Assembly: GCA_934667275.1 (NCBI GenBank)
Contig: CAKULK010000003.1
Coordinates: 62,001-126,000, forward strand
Length of the DNA stretch: 64,000 nt
Direction: 5' to 3'
DNA from: an uncultured Bacteroidales bacterium
GTDB lineage: Bacteria > Bacteroidota > Bacteroidia > Bacteroidales > Paludibacteraceae
A model generated the notes under the pieces. The model saw nothing but the letters and a program-made list of their open reading frames with translations, was not told the origin of the DNA and ran no database searches. This document shows, in pieces, positions 8,460-15,816 of this stretch. Position 1 is the stretch's first letter. The number at the start of each line of letters is the position of its first letter. The translations under genes and the position numbers were made by a program.

Positions 8460-9950
8460 CTATTTGGTCAAATTTATGTATCGGCGCAGGTTTACCTTGT
8501 AGGCAATAATGGCATCGGTCAGGTTGTTTTCGGCTTGGAGAAGCGAGGCTTGGGCGGTGAGCAGGTCGGTAATAGTACCCATACCCGCGCGGTAGTTCAC
8601 GCCCGAAAGGCGGTAATTCTCACGCGCAATATCTACGGCGTGGCGGTTCTCGCTTACCAACGAATACGCCTCCACCATATTGTCGTATGCCTGCTGCGTG
8701 CGCAGTTCTAACAGTTCGTTGGTGTTCTGCTCCTCCAAGCGTGCCTGCTCTACGGCAATATTGTCCTCACGAATCTTGTGTCCTGTCTCCCACCAGTCTG
8801 TCAGCGGCACGGACACGGTAACAAACACCGCCCCGTTGCCTGTCTTGCTGCCAAGTCCATCGCGCAGGAAGTTAGCCTGCATATTGCTGTAGCCGTAGTG
8901 TGCTCCGACTGCCACTTGTGGCAAGGCGTCTGCTATGTCCATACGGCGTTGCAGTTCGACAGCACGCACTTGGAGGGAAAGTAAAGAAGATTCTATAGAT
9001 TTCCCCTCTTCCACTTTCAGAGGAGGGGCTTGCAGAGCGGAATCCGCTTGTATCGTTTCAAATTTAACGCCATCCAACCCGTCCCCTATTTGGACAGGAT
9101 ATGTCTTGCCTAAGGATTGCCACAATGCCCTTTTTGCCAAAGCCAAGCCGTTATCCAACTGAATCTGCGTGCGCTGGATTTCGGACTGACGCAATTCCAC
9201 TTGCAGCAGGTCGGTTTGCAGGGCAAGTCCCGCATTGACAGCCACTTGCACGGTGCGGTGGACGGTATCAAGCAAAGCCGTATAGGTCTGCAAAGTGTTC
9301 TGTTTCTCGGTCAGCCCGACGACCAACCAGTAACTCTCCTCCACCTGTTCCAGCAGGTCGCGCTCGGTGATCTCGGTTTGCAGTTTGGCAGCCTCCACAC
9401 CCACTTTGGCTAATTGATTGCCCGCCACAATCTTGCCGCCCATATAGACGGGTTGCAATGCCGTAATACCTGCCAGGTAGCCGTATTGGAAGAGCGAAAG
9501 GGTATTATCCAATCCTAACGCTGCACCATAATTGCCGTAGAGCGTGGTGAGCAGGTCTCGCACAGAAGCATTGCCGACATCTTCGATGCCCACCTCCACC
9601 ATCGGGTGCAGACTATGATAGCCCATAGCCGTGGCTTTCACCTGCGGGAAATAGTTGGTAAAGGCTTGGTTCTTCACCTGTTGCGCTTTGTCTATATTCA
9701 ACTCCGCCCGACGCAATTCCTTGTTGTTCCGGCGTGCAAGCGAGAGACAGGAATCGAGAGAGAGTAACGACTCCCCATGCCCCGACTCCCCCGCCCCCCT
9801 CAAGAGCACCCCACTACGCATCGCTTGTGGGGACCCCGCCAAAGAGGGGGTACTCTGAGTTGAATCTGTTTTTACTTGAGCACCGGCTTGTATTATTGGC
9901 ATCGCCATCACGGCGAGAGCCAACAGACTTTTCAGTTTTAGGTTTTTCAT
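8460..9950 (-). CDS. TolC-like outer-membrane efflux protein with palindrome inserts
   Basis: This 496-residue protein belongs to the outer membrane efflux (TolC) family, which forms the exit duct of multidrug or type I export systems. A signal peptide (MKNLKLKSLLALAVMAMPIIQAGA) is followed by LSLDSCLSLARRNNKELRRAELNIDKA, the classic first helix, and by coiled-coil repeats. Between signal peptide and first helix is an unusual stretch of about 30 residues (TPSLAGSPQAMRSGVLLRGA and onward) encoded by a GC-rich palindrome. A second such insert (APPLKVEEGKSIES) lies mid-protein. No inner-membrane pump or adaptor gene is adjacent. It is last in an operon with the genes at 9983 and 10841. Confidence 0.85.
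   Translation of the reverse strand: MKNLKLKSLLALAVMAMPIIQAGAQVKTDSTQSTPSLAGSPQAMRSGVLLRGAGESGHGESLLSLDSCLSLARRNNKELRRAELNIDKAQQVKNQAFTNYFPQVKATAMGYHSLHPMVEVGIEDVGNASVRDLLTTLYGNYGAALGLDNTLSLFQYGYLAGITALQPVYMGGKIVAGNQLAKVGVEAAKLQTEITERDLLEQVEESYWLVVGLTEKQNTLQTYTALLDTVHRTVQVAVNAGLALQTDLLQVELRQSEIQRTQIQLDNGLALAKRALWQSLGKTYPVQIGDGLDGVKFETIQADSALQAPPLKVEEGKSIESSLLSLQVRAVELQRRMDIADALPQVAVGAHYGYSNMQANFLRDGLGSKTGNGAVFVTVSVPLTDWWETGHKIREDNIAVEQARLEEQNTNELLELRTQQAYDNMVEAYSLVSENRHAVDIARENYRLSGVNYRAGMGTITDLLTAQASLLQAENNLTDAIIAYKVNLRRYINLTK
9003..9028. repeat. GC-rich palindrome inserted in frame in the TolC-like gene
   Basis: CCCCTC at the left end pairs with GAGGGG at the right end (9003-9028). It encodes part of the segment APPLKVEEGKSIES, which interrupts a helical region that is normally continuous in this family. 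A second hairpin in the same gene is CCCCAC (9809-9814) with GTGGGG (9827-9832). Confidence 0.5.
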
Positions 9951-9982
9951 ACGTTTCTTTGTACCTATACAAGACTAATACA

Positions 9983-10834
9983 TTATAATTCAATCGTTTG
10001 CGGCTTCACTTCCATATCATGCGAAGCATACACACCTACGCAGTCGGGCGAGAGGCTCTGTTCGCGTATCCATTGCAGCGACTGCCGTTGCGCCTGCCTG
10101 TCGGTGGCAATACCCGAGGTTATCATCTCCTCCCATGAGCGGCGTGCATAGCCGCCATCGGCACACAGCAACACAAAACGCCCTTGCGCATTGCGGATAC
10201 GTACCGCACACAAGCCTTCCGAGTGTCCAGGGATATTGATTAGCACAATACTGCCGTCACCAAACAGGTCAAAAGAGTGGTTGGCAGGACCTTCCGTGCC
10301 GTTCCAGTCAAAAGTCCGCAAAGCGATACTGCTCCACCAGCGTGGCTGATAGCGCACACGGTTCACCAACCCGCCACGCTCCGCGAAACGCAGTTCCGCC
10401 GAAGAACAGAGGATATGCTTGGCGTGCGCCACTCCGTCCAATCCGTTAGCGTGGTCGCAGTCCAAGTGCGTCAGTAAGACAAAGTCCAAGTCGCTGTCTT
10501 TCAGCCCTATGGTATGCAGTTGCTCGCCTACGCTTTGCCCTGCGGGCAGCACGCCTTGGTTGCACAGATAGAGCGGCAGGCTGCCGAGAGAGCGTATCTG
10601 CGCCCGCCGGTCGAATGTCCCCTGCGGGCTCATCGTGCGGCTCCAGCCTGTATCTACAAGAATTCGCCCTTTGGGATGCTCAATCAGGTAGCAGAACACG
10701 GGCAACCACAGCCATTTCCTGTGCGGAGTGGTCAAGCCCATGGCTTTCAGTACACCGCAATCGCCGCCGAAAGGCAGATAGGGCGATACGCACACATCGC
10801 CCGTATGCAAAATATGGATTTTTATCTCGCTCAT
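9983..10834 (-). CDS. Metallo-beta-lactamase-fold hydrolase, lactonase-like
   Basis: This 283-residue protein has the metallo-beta-lactamase fold. The metal motif is THLDCDHANGL, in which the usual HxHxDH reads HxDxDH. Other ligands are likely in NIPGHSEG, the DGGYA strand and the C-terminal ASHDME. The overall layout (GRILVDTGWS, then HLDCDH, then PGHSEG) resembles the N-acyl homoserine lactonase-like subgroup, but the substrate cannot be inferred. It sits 6 bases downstream of the DNA methyltransferase gene and 32 bases upstream of the TolC-like gene, probably in one transcript. Confidence 0.75.
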   Translation of the reverse strand: MSEIKIHILHTGDVCVSPYLPFGGDCGVLKAMGLTTPHRKWLWLPVFCYLIEHPKGRILVDTGWSRTMSPQGTFDRRAQIRSLGSLPLYLCNQGVLPAGQSVGEQLHTIGLKDSDLDFVLLTHLDCDHANGLDGVAHAKHILCSSAELRFAERGGLVNRVRYQPRWWSSIALRTFDWNGTEGPANHSFDLFGDGSIVLINIPGHSEGLCAVRIRNAQGRFVLLCADGGYARRSWEEMITSGIATDRQAQRQSLQWIREQSLSPDCVGVYASHDMEVKPQTIEL

Positions 10835-10840
10835 TTATAT

Positions 10841-11374
10841 TCAAAACAGACTTTTTTCGCGGTGCTGTTGCTCCAAATGCAGGAGGTATCTCTTGGCATC
10901 CAATCCTCCGCCGTAGCCCGTGAGCGAATGGTCGCTGCCGATCACGCGATGGCACGGCGCAAAGATGGAAATGGCGTTTGCCCCGTTGACATTGGCTACT
11001 GCCCGCACTGCCTTGGGCATACCTATCCGCGCCGCCATTTCGCCATACGAAACCGTTTCGCCATACGGAATACGCAGCAGGTCGTTCCACACTTTCTTTT
11101 GGAAATCCGTCCCTATAAACAGCAACGGCACCTCAAACGCCTTGCGCTCTCCCACAAAATACTCGTCCAATTGCCTTGCCGCCGTTTCGAGTACCGCCGA
11201 TGTCCCTTCCTGCATTTCGGCACGGAGCAGGCGCACCAGCCGCCTGTCCACAAAGTCCCTGTGTTTCTCCACCTGCCAGTCGCAGAGGCAGAGTTGCCCC
11301 TCAAGGGAGCCTAACCGTAATTCCCCGCAAGGGGAAACATAGCGTTGTACAATAATGTGGCGCTCCGATTCCAT
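10841..11374 (-). CDS. ogt: Methylated-DNA--protein-cysteine methyltransferase
   Basis: This 177-residue suicide enzyme removes alkyl groups from O6-alkylguanine in DNA onto its own cysteine. The active-site motif PCHRVIGSD is present, with the helix-turn-helix segment PYGETVSYGEMAARIGMPKAVRAVAN before it and LTGYGGGLDAKRYLLHLE after it. The length matches the Ogt class, with no Ada regulatory domain. It is the first gene of a three-gene operon with a promoter at 11416-11447. Confidence 0.93.
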   Translation of the reverse strand: MESERHIIVQRYVSPCGELRLGSLEGQLCLCDWQVEKHRDFVDRRLVRLLRAEMQEGTSAVLETAARQLDEYFVGERKAFEVPLLFIGTDFQKKVWNDLLRIPYGETVSYGEMAARIGMPKAVRAVANVNGANAISIFAPCHRVIGSDHSLTGYGGGLDAKRYLLHLEQQHREKSLF

Positions 11375-11415
11375 AGTCTTATATAGATTTTGTTCCTTAT
11401 ATTTGTTTCACGGCG

Positions 11416-11447
11416 CAAAAGTACTGCTTTTTTATGATACGTGCAAG
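11416..11447 (-). promoter_or_regulatory. Promoter of the ogt operon
   Basis: Minus-strand CTTG (11444-11447), 20 bases, TACTTTTG (11416-11423). The -33 box has one mismatch from TTTG. Expected start near 11410, giving a leader of about 35 bases. Confidence 0.6.
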
Positions 11448-11493
11448 CGATTACTTACAGTTTTGTAAAATTATCATATCTATAACACAAAAA

Positions 11494-11522
11494 GTGCCCA
11501 TAAGTACACTACTTATGAGCAC
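11494..11522 (-). terminator. Terminator of the serS-acetyltransferase unit
   Basis: A 13-position stem (11494-11506 with 11510-11522, one mismatch) with a 3-base loop. On the minus strand it is followed by TTTTTGTG. It lies 29 bases beyond the acetyltransferase stop. Confidence 0.8.
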
Positions 11523-11551
11523 AAGAACTTGGATTCTCACAGCGTGGATTG

Positions 11552-12097
11552 CTATTCCACTCCGTACACTTCGCGATGGATAGTGCGAACAACAGAAGAG
11601 AAATCTGTAGCAAGATTCAGTCCGTCAGACGCCATCAAAAGCATCGGAAGGGTATTGCCTTCGGGACGATAGGAGGGCTGCACATAATCGTACCCCTCCC
11701 ACAAGTGCATGCCATTGCGGCGATAGAAGCCTATACGCCTTCTACTGATTTCGTTGTCAGGCATTTCCACCTCAAAGACAAGCGGTTTGCCTATATATGC
11801 CAAGACTGCGGGCAGAATACGACTGCCATATCCTTGGTTGCGACATACGGGGTCGGTAGCAAAATGTTCACCATAACAATACGCCCCAAAATCCCAACAG
11901 GTGAAGAAACCTACCGGTTGTCCGCCATCTTCTGCCAACATACAACGGAAAACCGGATTGCAATCCACATTATGTCTCTGCGCGACGAGGTCGCGACGCT
12001 CATCTTCGGGAAAAGCAGACACAAAGAGCCGCTCCACAAAAGAATAAGCAGAGTCAGCAGTACGGATTTGGCGCAATGTTATCGAAGGCAATTCCAT
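11552..12097 (-). CDS. GNAT-family N-acetyltransferase
   Basis: This 181-residue protein shows the GNAT fold: VGFFTCWDFGAYCYGEHFAT leads to DPVCRNQGYGSRILPAVLAY, whose RNQGYGSRIL is the acetyl-CoA pyrophosphate loop (Q/RxxGxG/A), and then RRRIGFYRRNGMHLW. The acceptor substrate is unknown. It starts 26 bases after serS ends and shares the terminator at 11494, so it is probably cotranscribed with serS. Confidence 0.85.
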   Translation of the reverse strand: MELPSITLRQIRTADSAYSFVERLFVSAFPEDERRDLVAQRHNVDCNPVFRCMLAEDGGQPVGFFTCWDFGAYCYGEHFATDPVCRNQGYGSRILPAVLAYIGKPLVFEVEMPDNEISRRRIGFYRRNGMHLWEGYDYVQPSYRPEGNTLPMLLMASDGLNLATDFSSVVRTIHREVYGVE

Positions 12098-12123
12098 ATA
12101 TCACAACCTAAATGCGAGATTAA

Positions 12124-13491
12124 CTAACGAATCATGTCGCAGCCCATGTAGGGTTGCAGGGCGGCAGGGATACGGATACCTTCCTCGGTCTGGTTGTTCT
12201 CCAAAATGGCGGCTACGATACGCGGAAGGGCAAGGGCTGAGCCATTGAGTGTATGGCAAAGGGTGACTTTCTTGTCCTCTGTGCGGCGGTAACGGCAATG
12301 GAGACGGTTAGCCTGGTAGGTGTCAAAGTTGGACGTAGAGGAAACCTCCAGCCAACGATGCTGCGCCTCGGAGTAAACCTCAAAGTCGTAGCAGAGTGCC
12401 GCTGTGAAACTGATGTCCCCGCCACAGAGACGGAGAATACGGTAAGGCAGTTCGAGTTTCCTGAGCAATCCCTCTACGTGGTCAAGCATCTCTTGATGCG
12501 ATACGGCAGAGTGCTCGGGCGTGTCGATACGTACAATCTCAATCTTGCTGAACTCGTGGAGACGGTTCAAGCCGCGGACGTCTTTGCCATAGGAGCCCGC
12601 TTCACGGCGGAAGCACTCGGTGTAGGCGCAGTTCTTGATTGGCAGTTGGCTCTCATCAAGTATCTCGTCACGGTAGAGGTTGGTGACAGGCACTTCGGCT
12701 GTGGGTATGAGGTAGAGGTCATCCACTTCGCAATGGTACATCTGCCCCTCTTTATCAGGCAGTTGTCCCGTGCCGTAGCCGCTGGCAGCATTCACCACCG
12801 TGGGGGGCATGATTTCGGTGTAGCCCGCCTTGGCAGCCTCTGCGAGGAAGAAATTGATAAGGGCGCGCTGCAGGCGTGCACCCTGACCTATATATACAGG
12901 GAAGCCTGCGCCCGAGATTTTGACACCAAGGTCAAAGTCGATGAGGTTGTACTTCTTTGCCAGTTCCCAGTGGGGCAGTTTCTCGCTATCGGCAATACGC
13001 TGTTGTGCGATAGCCTCATCGGCATCAGCAGGCCAGTCGCGGAGAGCCACAGGCTTGCCCGCAGCCAAAGAGTCGATGACGGCCTGGTTGGGCCAGTTGC
13101 CCATCTTGACGGCGAGATTGTCTTCCGCGCCGTTGCCTTCGGGCACGATGTCGTAAGGCACATTAGGAATAGTAAGGAGCAGATTGGTGAGGGCTGCTTC
13201 CGCCTCCGCCATCTCATGGTCGTAGGCAGCGATACTCTGCTTGAGGGTACCCGTCTGCGCCTTGGCGGCTTCCGCCTCCTCACGTTTGCCCTGCGCCATG
13301 AGTGCGCCGATGGATTTGGAAATCTTGTTCATCTCAGCGGCAGCGGCATCCTTCTTCTGCTGCGCCGTCTTGCGCGTGGTATCAAGTGCAACGGCTTGGT
13401 CAATCGCCTCGCGTGCACCTTGGAAATGCTTCTTTTCGAGACCGGCAATGATATGCTCGCGGTCATCGTATATTTGCTTGAGAGTCAGCAT
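12124..13491 (-). CDS. serS: Seryl-tRNA synthetase
   Basis: This 455-residue class II synthetase charges tRNA-Ser. An N-terminal coiled-coil arm (residues about 1-110) recognises the long variable arm of the tRNA. Motif 2 is FRREAGSYGKDVRGLNRLHE and motif 3 is LNGSALALPRIVAAILENN. It is about 30 residues longer than typical bacterial SerRS; the extra length lies around residues 145-175 (ADADEAIAQQRIADSEKL). The 7-bp repeat array at 13501-13528 lies in its leader. Confidence 0.96.
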   Translation of the reverse strand: MLTLKQIYDDREHIIAGLEKKHFQGAREAIDQAVALDTTRKTAQQKKDAAAAEMNKISKSIGALMAQGKREEAEAAKAQTGTLKQSIAAYDHEMAEAEAALTNLLLTIPNVPYDIVPEGNGAEDNLAVKMGNWPNQAVIDSLAAGKPVALRDWPADADEAIAQQRIADSEKLPHWELAKKYNLIDFDLGVKISGAGFPVYIGQGARLQRALINFFLAEAAKAGYTEIMPPTVVNAASGYGTGQLPDKEGQMYHCEVDDLYLIPTAEVPVTNLYRDEILDESQLPIKNCAYTECFRREAGSYGKDVRGLNRLHEFSKIEIVRIDTPEHSAVSHQEMLDHVEGLLRKLELPYRILRLCGGDISFTAALCYDFEVYSEAQHRWLEVSSTSNFDTYQANRLHCRYRRTEDKKVTLCHTLNGSALALPRIVAAILENNQTEEGIRIPAALQPYMGCDMIR

Positions 13492-13500
13492 GATTATTTA

Positions 13501-13528
13501 AGTAATAAGTAATAGTTAATAGTTAATA
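13501..13528. repeat. 7-bp-period array H1, upstream of serS
   Basis: Four heptamers, AGTAATA AGTAATA GTTAATA GTTAATA. The 28-base block differs at only one position from the block at 23948-23975. It begins ten bases from the serS start codon, so it would be in the serS mRNA leader. Confidence 0.75.
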
Positions 13529-13535
13529 ACAACAA

Positions 13536-13575
13536 TTCTCCTACCGAAGAAGCCGAAGCCCTTTCGGTAGGAGAA
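13536..13575 (-). terminator. Terminator of the rplU-rpmA operon
   Basis: A perfect 13-bp stem (13536-13548 with 13563-13575) lies 24 bases beyond the rpmA stop and is followed on the minus strand by TTGTTGTTATT. Confidence 0.8.
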
Positions 13576-13598
13576 CGTAGTATGTATTCTCTCGCCGA

Positions 13599-13862
13599 TT
13601 AAGCCTCAGCAATCGGCTGGATTGAGACGTAGGATTTGTTGTTGCGCTTGCGGGTGAACGTTACAACGCCGTCCGTGAGAGCGTAGAGCGTGTGGTCGCT
13701 ACCCATACCCATATTCTCGCCCGGGTTGTGGACGGTACCGCGCTGGCGAACGATGATGTTGCCCGCTTTGGCAAATTGACCACCCCAGATTTTAACGCCT
13801 AATCGTTTGCTTTCTGATTCACGGCCGTTCTTGGAACTACCGACACCTTTCTTATGTGCCAT
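13599..13862 (-). CDS. rpmA: 50S ribosomal protein L27
   Basis: This 87-residue ribosomal protein reaches the peptidyl-transferase centre with its N-terminal tail. [22 protein letters not shown] is the classic beginning, without the cleavable N-terminal extension seen in Firmicutes. [15 protein letters not shown] is the conserved core. It is encoded 36 bases after rplU, as in most bacteria. Confidence 0.97.
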   Translation of the reverse strand: MAHKKGVGSSKNGRESESKRLGVKIWGGQFAKAGNIIVRQRGTVHNPGENMGMGSDHTLYALTDGVVTFTRKRNNKSYVSIQPIAEA

Positions 13863-13898
13863 AATCTTTTCCTTTCTTCTACTTTAGTTGGTTAGACA

Positions 13899-14216
13899 TT
13901 AAGCCAATACAATCTCCTTAACAACGAGGTTAGTCAAGTCCTGACGATGGCCGTTGAGTTTGCGGTAGCCTTTGCGGCGTTTCTTGTGGAAAACGAGAAT
14001 CTTCTCGCCACGGCACTCGTTGTCAAGCACCTCGCAAACCACCTTCGCCCCTGCTACAACGGGAGCACCTACTTTGATTTCGCCGTCGTTGTCCACGAGC
14101 AGCACTTTGTCGAACGTAACCGTTGCGCCCTTCTCAGCGTCCATACGGTTGACGAACAATTTCTTGCCGGCTTCCACTTTGTACTGGTAGCCCTGCATTT
14201 CTACAATTGCGTACAT
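13899..14216 (-). CDS. rplU: 50S ribosomal protein L21
   Basis: This 105-residue 23S rRNA-binding protein starts [19 protein letters not shown] and contains [20 protein letters not shown], the conserved basic C-terminal segment. I chose ATG 14216 rather than the GTG six bases upstream because MYAIVE is the family N-terminus. The promoter is at 14307-14338, giving a leader of roughly 85 bases in which ribosomal autoregulation could act. Confidence 0.97.
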   Translation of the reverse strand: MYAIVEMQGYQYKVEAGKKLFVNRMDAEKGATVTFDKVLLVDNDGEIKVGAPVVAGAKVVCEVLDNECRGEKILVFHKKRRKGYRKLNGHRQDLTNLVVKEIVLA

Positions 14217-14306
14217 TATCACAATGATTTAATAATTCACTCGGTTGGGCGAGTTGCTGAACCATTCAGCAGCGCTTCTTAGGAGCCCATTAGCCGAAAA
14301 AGCGTG

Positions 14307-14338
14307 CAAAGGTACGACTTTTTGTTGAAATACGCAAA
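14307..14338 (-). promoter_or_regulatory. Promoter of rplU-rpmA
   Basis: TTTG (14335-14338 on the minus strand), 20 bases, TACCTTTG (14307-14314). Its sequence and its distance to the 11-bp array upstream closely match the histidine kinase promoter at 51395-51426. Confidence 0.85.
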
Positions 14339-14358
14339 TATCCAGGCGTTTTTTCAAT

Positions 14359-14512
14359 AAAATACCGATAAAGATATGGAAAAGGTACGGCAAACCCACG
14401 GCATCCTCTCAACGAAGTACCGATGAAGTTCCGATGAAATACCGATGAAGTACCGATGAAGTACCGATGGAGACAGCCGGCAAACCCGAGGCAAGTATGA
14501 GGGAAAAACAGG
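14359..14512. repeat. 11-bp-period array, family A, copy 1
   Basis: The core is five units of GAAGTACCGAT or close variants (14414-14468). An outlying unit AAAATACCGAT at 14359 is in phase with it (five units earlier). To the right the 11-base register continues less exactly through a conserved ACAGCCGGCAAACCCGAGG segment. All three minus-strand frames stay open across it, because 11-base units read as 11-residue repeats in every frame. The gap 14217-14609 otherwise holds only the rplU promoter. Confidence 0.8.
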
Positions 14513-14609
14513 AATATATGCCCAGTGAGGAAGACAAGAGGCGCAAAGAGAGGAATGGTTTTGCACGGTTTTTGTGGGAATGGCGGCGTTGAACAAAAAT
14601 ACAAAGACT

Positions 14610-15119
14610 ATGCGATTGATTAAAAACCCATGGACGGGCATTGAAGGATACGACTGCTTCGGGTGCTGCCCGACCAATCCGATAGGGCTGAAGATGCACT
14701 TCTACGAGGAGGGCGATGACGTGGTGTCGCTGTGTCGTCCGAGCGAGAACTACCAATCGTGGAAAAACACGTTACACGGTGGTATTCAGGCAGTTCTATT
14801 AGACGAGATATGCGGGTGGGTGGTATTCCACAAGTTGCAGTTGTCGGGCGTGACCGCCAAGATGGAGACGCGCTACAAGCATCCCGTGTCCACAGTACAA
14901 CCTTATATCGAGATGCGCGCGAGGCTGAAAGAGATGCACCACAACATTGCCGTAGTGGCAGGCGAAATACGCAGCAGCGAGGGCGAAGTATTGGTGGAAT
15001 GTACCTGCACGTACTTCACATTCAAGCCTGAAAACAGCCCGTCGGAAGTACCATACTGCCCAACAGAACTTATCGGAGACGACGTCACGAAAAAAGAGAT
15101 ACTCCAAACTCTTTGCTAA
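14610..15119 (+). CDS. PaaI-type hotdog thioesterase
   Basis: This 169-residue protein is a hotdog-fold acyl-CoA thioesterase. WKNTLHGGIQAVLLDEICGWV contains the family signature HGG...D/E, with the aspartate of LLDEICG as the probable catalytic residue. The N-terminal CFGCCPTNPIGLKM resembles the Cys-containing leader common in this subgroup. I chose ATG 14610 as the start; GTG 14574 and ATG 14580 are in-frame alternatives that would add 10-12 residues. The next gene converges on it with one base between them. Confidence 0.8.
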   Translation: MRLIKNPWTGIEGYDCFGCCPTNPIGLKMHFYEEGDDVVSLCRPSENYQSWKNTLHGGIQAVLLDEICGWVVFHKLQLSGVTAKMETRYKHPVSTVQPYIEMRARLKEMHHNIAVVAGEIRSSEGEVLVECTCTYFTFKPENSPSEVPYCPTELIGDDVTKKEILQTLC

Positions 15120-15120
15120 G

Positions 15121-15816
15121 TCAGTCTCTCATATACATCTCTCTAAGGGCATAGAAATCAGGTTCTTCCGCAAGTATCTCGCGGCATTTCCTGACGGCAG
15201 CCTCACGGCTTTGCGTCTTCTCAATGGATTGAACCAGAGTGAGTTGCACCGCGCGCACGTTCCACAAATAAGGGGATGCGCCTTGGGCATGGTAGAGACT
15301 GTCGGCGGCTTGGTAGTGCCGGAGGGCGTCGTGTTTGCTGCCAATGGGGCTGTAGAACTCGACATTCCCTTTCATAGTTTGGGCAAGCGGGTTGCCGACG
15401 TCGGCGGACAGGGCGCGACTGACTTCGGAATAGATGAGTTTGCTGAGTTTGGCGAACTGCCAATGGTTGAGCGACAGTTCGTAACTATGGGTGCTTGCCT
15501 TGTAGGCGAAATAGGCGGCTTCGGGGAGTTGCGGATGCAGGGTCTCGAGGTTCGCCTCGAAGTCCGTGAGCAGTCGGCGGGCGTTGTCCTGCTTGATGCT
15601 GATGGCATACGCCACGTAGCCGTACTGGTAGTTGAGGTAGCGCAGTTGCTCGTCGAGAGGGGCTTGGGCGAAGTCTGTGGAGGTGAGGTATGCCTCCCAA
15701 ACATGCATGTCGCGATTGAGGTAGGCACGATATAATTGTTGGTCCGAGTACTGCCCGAAGCAAGTACCCGAACCAAACATTATTATACTGATTATCAGTA
15801 GTATGGCGCGTATCAT
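15121..15816 (-). CDS. Exported TPR-like protein of unknown function
   Basis: This 231-residue protein has a signal peptide ([21 protein letters not shown]) and an all-helical mature part with tetratricopeptide-like repeats, for example ALRHYQAADSLYHAQGASPY and AVRKCREILAEEPDFYAL. It probably mediates protein contacts in the periplasm. Its ATG overlaps the stop of the phosphofructokinase gene (TAATG), so translation is probably coupled, although a functional link is not obvious. Confidence 0.65.
   Translation of the reverse strand: MIRAILLIISIIMFGSGTCFGQYSDQQLYRAYLNRDMHVWEAYLTSTDFAQAPLDEQLRYLNYQYGYVAYAISIKQDNARRLLTDFEANLETLHPQLPEAAYFAYKASTHSYELSLNHWQFAKLSKLIYSEVSRALSADVGNPLAQTMKGNVEFYSPIGSKHDALRHYQAADSLYHAQGASPYLWNVRAVQLTLVQSIEKTQSREAAVRKCREILAEEPDFYALREMYMRD

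Noticed and set aside
14414..14468. Possible CRISPR array.
   Set aside because: Units are directly adjacent 11-mers without spacers, and no cas gene is present.
14290..14756. Overlapping minus-strand ORFs across the family A array (similar ones at 51380-51604 and 25425-25640).
   Set aside because: They exist because an 11-bp tandem repeat without stops is open in all frames; they have no start signals and encode only the repeat peptide (GTSSVLHRYFI type).
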